From Pseudofabraea citricarpa (lineage: Eukaryota; Ascomycota; Leotiomycetes; Helotiales; Dermateaceae), in contig JAPWGK010000008.1 of NCBI GenBank assembly GCA_029641185.1, forward strand, positions 992,001 to 1,056,000: a stretch of DNA of 64,000 bases, written 5' to 3'. The notes under the pieces were generated by a model. That model did not search any database. It saw nothing but the letters and a program-made list of their open reading frames with translations, and had not been told where the DNA came from. The stretch's first letter is position 1. The number at the start of each line of letters is the position of its first letter. A program made the translations under genes and the position numbers. Shown here piece after piece: positions 56,729 to 64,000 of this stretch.

Positions 56729-58566
56729 AGTAAAGAGTGTGCTGCGGGTGAAATGGCAGGAGAGTGGCGAGGAGAGAGGGGAAGAGAGACAAGTTTATGT
56801 CGAGCTTTTGTTTTCCTGAGTGAGCTGGATGGACTGGCTGAGCTGGTCGGGTCTTGTCTTATCGGGGTCCGATGACGGCCTCGCGCTAGTGATGCGTGAA
56901 GAAGAAATTTTGGAAGTGTGACTCGTCTGGGAATTTTGAATGGCTACACGTGAACTTTGTTATTCCTCTTGGGTTTTCACTTTGATGGATCTCTGTGGAC
57001 TCAAAAGTTGTGCTTCCCACTTTTCTGTCCTAAAACAAGTCATTGCATACTTTCCTTGCATCAAAAAGAAAAAAGTCTGAAGTTTCGTGAGTCTTTACCG
57101 CCTGGCAGAATTCCTAGATCTTCCACACGTGACTAATGGCCCCTCCAGCTCGCGATATAAATATTCCGCCCGGCACCAGAGCTACTTCTACACCTTGCTC
57201 AGACCTACCTACAATCAGCTTTACGCTTTGAGTAATCGGAGGCAAGTGAAGGCGTGATTTAGGATTCTTTACGCCGGTCAAATCTCTCGCAAAGTAAAGG
57301 AGTACCTACTTTCTACTCTGTTCTGCTTGTTTATTTTGTTCTGTTGCCAGTTGAATTCTTGTTGTCATTTTTCTTGTTAGATGACCTGAGCTACCTAGGT
57401 GCTTCAGGTAACGCCTTCACAGGTCCGGCCGGCCGGATAAGCGTTGCAGCGAAATGAATTGTTCCCTCTGCTTGTTTTCGCCGTTCTCTCTGACGTACTA
57501 TCGGGAATAAATAAGACCGGCCGACAGATAGAAGCACCTATCATGGAGTTAATATTTGATCAGAAAGGTTTTGTTCTTATTAGAACCTTTGCTGTCACCA
57601 TGATTTCGGTTGTCATTGTAATTTTCGTTGTCAGTCATATCTAGGTACCTTAGGAAGGCAGCCAAGCACGCAAGAATTTCGCTGTAAAGCTTATCCGCCA
57701 GACACCTGACGACACTGCTGTCTTATATACCCCCCTTGAGTTGTATACATACAGGTGGTTTGGTTGCAGAACTTAGGTACCTGCCATGTAACTTGTTACA
57801 GGTGGCTGGTGTATCAAGGTGCCAAAAGGCTTAAAACATAAACTGGAAATATTATATGAAGGGCGAAATTAGTCTATTTTGACAGAATAATAAGATAATA
57901 AGCAAATAATATGTAAGAACTTTCGTTCAAAGCTTTATGGCATGTTTTTAGGGAGGCGGAGAGGCTTTCTTTCATATGAATATTAGTATGACTTGAAGAG
58001 CCAGCTACGTATATTATTACTTGTCTTAATTTCAAATGATTATAGCATAAGTCAAGCAAGCTGGTTGACATGCAAGTATATTAGACTTGTTTGTCTATCT
58101 GCAAATGAGACCACTTGATCGTAAAGATTTTGGCATAAAAGACCAAAGGTAATTATATTTTAGTGATGAGAGAATTAAAGTAAAACTACTGTAGAAGGTG
58201 ATATAATAAGAATATATTCAGCAGGACAGATGATACGAGAGGATCTTCTGATAACAACATGGTATAAGTACTTCGCAGAAGATGATGAAGTAATCCGAGC
58301 TCTTGCTCGCTTAACTGCAATGTTCCGCTCAGCTATCATTCAACAATCGAGAAGAATGCTTCCGGAACAGTGCAAGTCCTTCCAAGACGTTCCGGAATGT
58401 TTAGAATCGTGAAAACGTGAAACTTGCACGTTTTCATTTTCTTCTTTCATAAATCTGAAACATAAACCTTCCCACTCCATCCTCAACTCGCTCCTTCCTC
58501 AAACGCAACCACAACCCGCAATCACAACTTCCCAACATCCCCACGTCTCAACACCCAACCATCATC
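56729..58566. other. Intergenic, 1.84 kb, with regulatory motifs at both ends
   Basis: Divergent upstream region of ARG8 and the hypothetical gene at 58567. TGACTC at 56919-56924 is a possible general-control site. A TATAAATA at 57156-57163 and a C/T-rich stretch after it may mark a separate transcript, but no coding frame follows. Heat-shock-like elements and a perfect 10 bp inverted repeat lie at 58352-58436. Confidence 0.5.
58352..58436. promoter_or_regulatory. Heat-shock-like elements and a 10-bp perfect inverted repeat
   Basis: GAATGCTTCCGGAA (58354-58367) and TTCCGGAA (58390-58397) have the TTCnnGAA geometry of heat-shock factor sites. At 58410-58436 the arms TGAAAACGTG and CACGTTTTCA flank a 7-nt spacer. 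They lie 130-215 bp before the start of the gene at 58567. Confidence 0.45.
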
Positions 58567-59130
58567 ATGGAGGACCACGCAGTGAAAGAGATCAAAGGCG
58601 ATCAAGCTGCCGCCCCGGCCCCTCAGGTCCCCAAGGTACCCCGAGAGCAGTACGAGCTGAAGGTGCGATTCTTCCTGGACGGGCAGCCAGTTCCAAACAT
58701 GTACAAAGGCAAAGGGGGAGTACTATGTAACTTCCGAGAGCGAGGGGCAGTGAAAGAACAAGAGCTCAGCCCCAAGTTGATCAAGGTTGGCAGTTCATCT
58801 GTCGACACCTACAGCCGGCTCAAGACAATCCTAGCCAACTTCCCTCCCGAAATCGATCCCAACATCCCCGATGCGGCCCTGATCAATGTCAAATTCCACA
58901 AGATCAAGCTCAACGTCAAGATCCAGACGGACGGCACCACGTTCCATGAGCTGGATTTGGCTCATGCTGATGGATCGGGAATCAAGACGTCGGCTGAGGA
59001 TAATGATGGTTGGAATCGCCTCTTCGCACGTCTCACTTCAGACCACCGGGCTGGTATCCATGTTCACTATCTGTCCTTCATCCCCAAGATCGAGAATACG
59101 GTCCGCTATTATGAACCCTGGACTTTTTAG
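58567..59130 (+). CDS. Conserved-looking hypothetical protein, 187 aa
   Basis: Single exon. After a charged, Ala/Pro-rich N-terminus (about 1-27) the protein is a predicted beta-rich domain. Examples are ELKVRFFLDGQPVPN, GGVLCNFRE, KLIKVGSSS and the run ALINVKFHKIKLNVKIQTDG. It ends GIHVHYLSFIPKIENTVRYYEPWTF. No signal peptide, membrane segment or motif I can name. Codon use and a C-rich 5' leader with short unspliced structure are those of an expressed gene. Heat-shock-like elements upstream hint at stress induction. I cannot assign a function. Confidence 0.7.
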   Translation: MEDHAVKEIKGDQAAAPAPQVPKVPREQYELKVRFFLDGQPVPNMYKGKGGVLCNFRERGAVKEQELSPKLIKVGSSSVDTYSRLKTILANFPPEIDPNIPDAALINVKFHKIKLNVKIQTDGTTFHELDLAHADGSGIKTSAEDNDGWNRLFARLTSDHRAGIHVHYLSFIPKIENTVRYYEPWTF

Positions 59131-59676
59131 ATCAGGCGTGGATTGTGCGAGGATCTGGTGCCGATCTTTATGATGGAACTGGATCAATTTCAAAAAGGGC
59201 AGCATGGTTTATGCTTCGAGCTGAGCTTCTTCGGCAGAAGCAAACGAGATGTAAGTTTTCTCTCGCAGCCAATGTTCGATAACCTCTAATCCCGAAGCAC
59301 CTGCAGGTTTCGATGATTTCTTTATTAGTGAAAGATCAGTGCGGATGGATTCTGAACTTGGGGTTTGCGGTGTTTATGGGGCTGGCTTATGCTTCTGGCG
59401 TTGTGGGGGAAGGAGCATCTTTGATCAAACGCTGCGGCGAATCTGTGTCTGATCCTTGCGATAGAGAACTTCCAGAATAGAGAAACCAATCTTCTGAAAC
59501 CCAAATTGTACTTCATGGTGAAATGAGATTTCCTTCCTGGGAGGATTGATTAGGTGAGTCACAATATCAGGTGGCGACGGATGACAAGAACCACTTCCTA
59601 ATTAGTCCCTACCGAGTAGGCAGAGGATTTATTTAATATGTTAGTCCAATATGCTTCAACAAACCTGGCAAACAAG
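59131..59676. other. Intergenic, 545 bp
   Basis: 3' region of the hypothetical gene and upstream DNA of the tRNA. No further gene seen. Confidence 0.45.
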
Positions 59677-59832
59677 ACTCCAGTGGCGCAAGGGTAGCGC
59701 GTCGCTCTTATATTTCTCGGGTGACCTTGAGTAATATGGCGAAGGCTGTGGGTGTAAGTACCCTCTCATCCTGAAGTGGTAATCATGATGACAGTTAACT
59801 AATACGAGTTTAGTCAACCCCCACCTGGAGTA
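59677..59832 (+). tRNA. tRNA-Ile (anticodon UAU) with two introns
   Basis: Acceptor stem ACTCCAG (59677-59683) pairs perfectly with CTGGAGT (59825-59831), with A73 at 59832. The D-arm is GCGC-7 nt-GCGC (59686-59700). The anticodon stem is TCGCT/GGCGA with loop CU-UAU-A (anticodon 59709-59711). A 24 nt intron after position 37 (59713-59736) is in the normal place. The variable loop is AGGCT. The T-arm reads GTGGG-T | TCAACC-CCCAC only after removing 59754-59813, a 60 nt insert beginning GTAAGT and ending TTTAG. A T run (59839-59848) after the gene is a Pol III terminator. The A box (TGGCGCAAGGG) is intact, but the B box is split by the insert. Confidence 0.85.
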
Positions 59833-59964
59833 AGGTACTCTTTTTTTTTGCATTTTTGATCTGTGCAGTTTTCTTTTTGTTGTCCTTCATGGGTGGTGAT
59901 AGCTTTCTTTGTTCACTTCTTTGTTTGCCTCGACTATTTGGCGAAAGCACAAGTACCTGCTTCG

Positions 59965-62516
59965 TTAGGCAGCTACATGGCTTGTTTGCTCCTTCTCTCC
60001 AGCATACAGGTTACCAATAATAGGCAGCTCAACGTGCATACTCGTAAAGCAACAGTGGCCTGCAACATCGCCTTGCTGGTGAATTGTTGCACCCCACATA
60101 ACGGGCAACTCAGCAGCATCTACATCGCTGTTTGGTGCATGGCACGCAGCACTGATAGCTAAACTATTACTCGCAGCTAAGGGTGGCCCAATATCAAACT
60201 TCCGAAAACCCATCCCCACGACAAATAGAAATATCACAGCCATAAAAGATAAGCTTGTAAGTATGGCTGTGGCTGAGTATCCCAAGGCATTGTTGAGAGG
60301 ACCTCCAGCACCAAAAGCATCACCTCCACGGATATTTCCTTGCCAATCATAGATCCACACCCGGACTAAGAATAAGGATTGAGAGATGAAGAAGTGTGTT
60401 AGGGTAGACACAACAAGCAGGGGGATACTATACGTGTATGGGAGATGGAGCCAGTATGTACTTCTTTGTTGTCCTGTCGGATAGCTGACTCGAAGGGCGC
60501 GACGTCGAAAAGCAAAGCGTGTCCACTCGTCAGCCCCGAACATGCAAGTGAGTAGTCGATTAGTCATGTAATAGAAGAAGACAAAAAGCACCTGCGGCGA
60601 GTTGGCAGCCATGGCCATTTGGATCGAAGACCGAAAGTCTCCGGCTGAATCATAATCACCCGTCGTGATTGAAAAGGCAGAACTCGGGTTTATGGCACCG
60701 AGCTTTGAGTTGAGCAGTTTCCGTCTCTCATCTGAGCTCATCGACGCAAGTCCTTGTCCTATTCCCCCACTGAGTACCATGAGGCTGACTAAAGACCTAT
60801 AAGGTAATTTTAGCAAAAGTAAATCCTGCAGTCAAGTCACTGTGTCTCTTACCCCATAAAATACCAAAACCAATTACTTCTGGGAGCTGCAGAGAACCAT
60901 CGGGCTTTGGTTGCCTTCCATTCAATGGGTTGTATATCGCCATTATCCTTTCGAAACAGGCTGCGAATGCGCTGGAAGACGGTCTTCTTGAACATCCGAC
61001 CAGTCCAAAGACACTTATTGGCAGTTTGCTGAACCGGGTGGCGTAAAAACGATGCTGCTGCGTCTCCGATTACAATGAGCGGCTTATCACCCATAAGAAA
61101 CGTCCCGTATACCATACAGGCTAATTTGCAAAGATTAAGAAAGGTGATTCCGAGTAGTAAGATGTTCGCAGATTGCACCTTGCACAGCTCTGGGAGTTTC
61201 TCGCTCAGACAATACTGAACAGGAAAATCACCCGATGGATGCTTTATCCGCCATTCTGCAGCATGCGAAGCGATCACCGAAGACGAGCAACTCTGCCCTG
61301 GTTCCAAAATAGAGTCAAGAAATTCTGAGCCCGCATATTTGCAGAGCCATCCATCTGCGAGCCAATCTATGCTGTCGAGCCCGAGCCTTTGGTCCCAGGA
61401 TGAACTCTCCAAGGCTCCGAATGTTGAGCTTTCATTATCGTGGCTAGATGAAAACGCCGCCTTTGTGATATTCGATACGAGTAACAAGTTCCTGCGACCA
61501 CTGATAAAGCCAGCGCTGTATTTTTTGATGCAGGCTTTGTTCTCGAGCCTCTCCCAGTTGCTAGAATTCTGCGAAGCAACCGCAAAGTCATTTGCCACCG
61601 GGCAGCCAATAATGCCGGTCCTATGCATACTGTCACGATCAGACCATGACATGTACTCTGAATTGCAGGTAAATGCCGTCGAATTAAAGTCGCTCGCCAC
61701 GGTCACAGCAATGAACTGGTTTGCTTGCAGTGTCGAGAAAACCACGGAGTTCCAACTACACAAATAAGTGACGGGGCGGGGGAAGATCATCGGGTAACTT
61801 ACAAAAAATGAAGCGGAAAAGAAGAGATCCACAGGACGATCCAAAGCATCGCACGTCTCCATCCAACTCTGAACATATTTCCGACACTTGGAATACCAAT
61901 ATCGAATGACTTCTCTACATGGTGAGCTTTGTCAACCTGCTCTCGAGTTGGAGCACCAAGACACTGCATCACATAATTGCTGCATCCCAACAGGGCAGTA
62001 CTCAAGATATTGATGAAGACATGGGCTACTGAATTAATCCTCGAAACCTTCTTGCAGTCACCAGTGTATATGGTTCCGATTCCTACGAGATTGCGAGATG
62101 TCGAAATTGCCACAATGGTAAGGGTCAGGTTAACGACAAAGCATACTACCACGACGTAGATGGACCAGCGAATGCCGACTTTCCATCCTGTCTCGCTGGG
62201 ATTGTTGCGAAAGGGCAGTTTGAGCTTTTGGAGAGATTTCGGTACGTATTTGTGAAAGCTGTCTTATGTCAGCCTGTCTTCATTATTCAAACCTTCTCCC
62301 CCACCTTAGTGCTTTTTCCTGCTCATTTTTGTTTGGATCCTCTTCTCCTTCGAGGATCTGCCAACTTTTAGATTTGATCCGTTTGCCCTCATTTGAGGCT
62401 GGTAGCGAGTTCAGCTCCAGCTCCAAAGGCTGCGAGTCGGTCTGCGTTTGCACTGTATATCGTGTAGAACTACCCGACCCATCTCTCGTCGTCGGCAAAA
62501 AGGGAATATGGCTCAT
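59965..62516 (-). CDS. Large DUF6536-type membrane protein
   Basis: 800 residues. Exons 62305-62516, 61803-62258, 60853-61755 and 59965-60796. A hydrophilic N-terminus of about 70 residues leads to GWKVGIRWSIYVVVVCFVVNL, the first membrane helix and the conserved opening of the DUF6536 family. NVFIN-like helix 2, the block GCSNYVMQCLGAPTREQVDKAH and NSVVFSTLQANQF are also family landmarks. A long, Cys- and glycan-site-rich external loop (about 235-430) follows, then several further helices including LMVLSGGIGQG and RLLTCMFGADEW. Function is unknown. The first intron is taken with donor GTGGGG at 62304 because the alternative donor would leave only a 34-nt intron. Confidence 0.85.
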
Positions 62517-62874
62517 TCTGATGAGACTCTACACTACAAACCATACATATTATTTTCCAGTGCAACTCCTGACCATCTCTTCTCAAGATGAAGGCAACAG
62601 CTTCCTAGCCGCCAGTTTCAGCCCCAATGCTGTGCCGCACAGCTATGCTCAGTGTGGCGTAGTGATGCCGTCGGGTAGGGATGATTCCCCTGGTCCTGGA
62701 TCCCTACAATCCCCCCTGCCTCACTTTTCGACCAAAGCGGATAGAATCCAAAAGGTGGAGAGGGGTCACATGACAGCAACCGTGCGGAGACACAGGCACA
62801 CGATGGGCGGACGGAGTGATTTGAATTCGCCATTCCCGACTCCGTTTCGGTGCATCATATCAAGTCCCCCCAAT
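62517..62874. promoter_or_regulatory. Divergent promoter between the DUF6536-type gene and TF3
   Basis: 358 bp; overlapping frames on both strands are not protein-like. No specific site identified. Confidence 0.4.
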
Positions 62875-64000
62875 ATGGATACCAACAACAACATCCCCGC
62901 TTCCTGGGCCGATACAACATCTTCTTCGGACCCGAGAGGCTTTCATGGCTTGCAAGAGGCTTCTGCCCCGAGTTCCATGGGACCAGGCCCCCGAGCCTGC
63001 CAACCATGTGCTGCAGCAAAAGCCAAATGTATCTTCTTGCCGGAAGACGTAGTCACCAACGGGAAGTGTCGACGGTCTGTGGCGTGTTATACAAGCTTCT
63101 CAAATTAGCCGTAGGCTGACTGATGCCCAGATGCGACCGTTTAAACAAGGACTGTGTCCTACAAGTTCCCACCGCTCGCAAGAAGAAGGTCCATAAGATC
63201 ACGTGGGTTTCTGTTTCCCCTTTGCCATGCCTCTGCCCGCTGACGGATCTGTAAGACGAGTGGCCCAATTGGAGGAGAAGTTGGATGGCATTGTGTCACT
63301 TCTCAAGTCTGCACAAACGAAGGAGCCTGAACACCCTCCGGAGAGCTCTTCAAGCGGGAGCAATGGTCCCAGCCCTCCAAATCTCATGGCCCCAGACCAG
63401 AATAGATGGCCAGTTACTCCCCCAACCTCGACTCCGCAGTCTTTGGAGATGGACTCCAGGTTCCAGATCCCAAACCTGGCTGTCCCTTCACACCAAGAGC
63501 TTTTCCGGACCGACCCGGACTCGCTTCTCACGCTGTATCGATGCTACATGACGGACCAGTTTCCTTTTGTGGTTGTCCCGATGGGCGTAACTGCAGAGGA
63601 CCTTGGTCGGACCAGGCCATTTCTTCTAAAGGTCATTCTAATGGTTGCGAATGTCAGAGACATGCAGAAAGCGACTATGGAGGAAGAAATCATGGAATAT
63701 CTTGCGACACATATGATTTTGAAAGCGGAAAAAAGTCTGGATCTACTCCAAGGATTGTTGATCTTAATAGCATGGTTCGTTGCTACTAACCAATCACCTC
63801 CCAGCTTTTGTACTGGCAGATCAACAACAGCTGACTCTTGAACTTTTAGGTATCATTTTCACATCCATCTGGCCCGGAGGTTGACGACTCTTATGCAACT
63901 AGCTACTGCACTTCTTATTGACCTCGGTCTGAATTCCGAACATGTCACAACGCAAAAGAGCGATAGCAGCACTTTGAAAGCCTTCCCTGAAGATTTGCCA
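62875..64000 (+). CDS. Zn2Cys6 transcription factor, 5' part (TF3, runs off right edge)
   Basis: Exons 62875-63074, 63131-63202, 63256-63774 and 63850->64000, all in phase. After a Ser/Pro-rich leader the zinc cluster is ACQPCAAAKAKC followed, across the first intron, by GKCRRCDRLNKDC. The Cys spacing is 2-6-12-2-6, with an unusually long central loop. The basic linker ARKKKVHK and a coiled coil (RVAQLEEKLDGIVSLL) come next. Then begins the regulatory domain, with YRCYMTDQFPFVVVPMGVTAEDL and HIHLARRLTTLMQLATALLIDLGLN. The remainder lies outside the window. This group often sits beside secondary-metabolite or transporter genes, but no target can be named here. Confidence 0.88.

Noticed and set aside
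1..64000. CRISPR arrays, operons, Shine-Dalgarno sites or riboswitches
   Set aside because: The window is fungal nuclear DNA; no such bacterial features are expected or seen.

Overview
The window is nuclear DNA of a filamentous ascomycete (Pezizomycotina). Nearly every gene has 45-85 nt GT-AG introns, and the gene types are typical: Zn2Cys6 regulators, UstYa-type (DUF3328) oxidases, a HET protein, a STAND-like hydrolase fusion and dispersed 5S rRNA. I lean towards Leotiomycetes from the general look of the proteins, but no marker here proves it. Exon coordinates were worked out by hand from splice signals, reading phase and family conservation.

Layout. 0-9.5 kb is housekeeping: 3-hydroxy-3-methylglutaryl-CoA lyase (cut by the left edge), an SDR, DPH1, an SPX phosphate transporter and a GNAT. 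9.8-19.8 kb is a catabolism-like block with two Zn2Cys6 regulators enclosing a zinc alcohol dehydrogenase, a RidA protein and a sugar-type MFS transporter. The dehydrogenase lacks its C-terminal third and the transporter has a frameshift plus an in-frame stop, so the block is decaying. A GCGGAAGT-type motif recurs in its promoters.

20.0-39.7 kb is the most interesting region: a predicted ribosomally made peptide (RiPP) cluster of the dikaritin type. Its centre is a 237-residue secreted precursor (26509-27222) with ten repeats of pattern Q-x-x-Y-x-Q..(L/A)-Y and acidic followers, mostly separated by Kex2-type KR sites. Around it lie six membrane-anchored UstYa-like proteins with paired HxxHC-type motifs and a membrane-anchored S33-type peptidase. 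Four of the six form two divergent pairs and a fifth is divergent to the peptidase. A GNAT, a small C2H2 protein, a PD-(D/E)XK-like protein and a Tyr-rich protein are interspersed. I do not recognise the repeat motif as any described core. Proposed logic: signal-peptide entry, Kex2 release of peptides, tyrosine-centred oxidation or cyclisation by UstYa enzymes in the secretory pathway, then peptidase trimming. A small secreted Gly/Tyr-rich protein sits just outside at 40.8 kb.

41.6-53.5 kb holds nonself-recognition-like genes (HET protein; a 938-residue alpha/beta-hydrolase/STAND-like fusion; an AAA ATPase) next to AT-rich DNA with a decayed MITE-like element and old repeats. 53.5-64 kb returns to ordinary genes: a tetraspan protein, ARG8, a conserved hypothetical with heat-shock-like elements upstream, a DUF6536-type membrane protein and a Zn2Cys6 regulator cut by the right edge. 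Between them at 59677-59832 is a tRNA-Ile(UAU) gene with a normal anticodon intron plus a second, 60 nt insertion in the T-loop that has all the signals of a spliceosomal intron.
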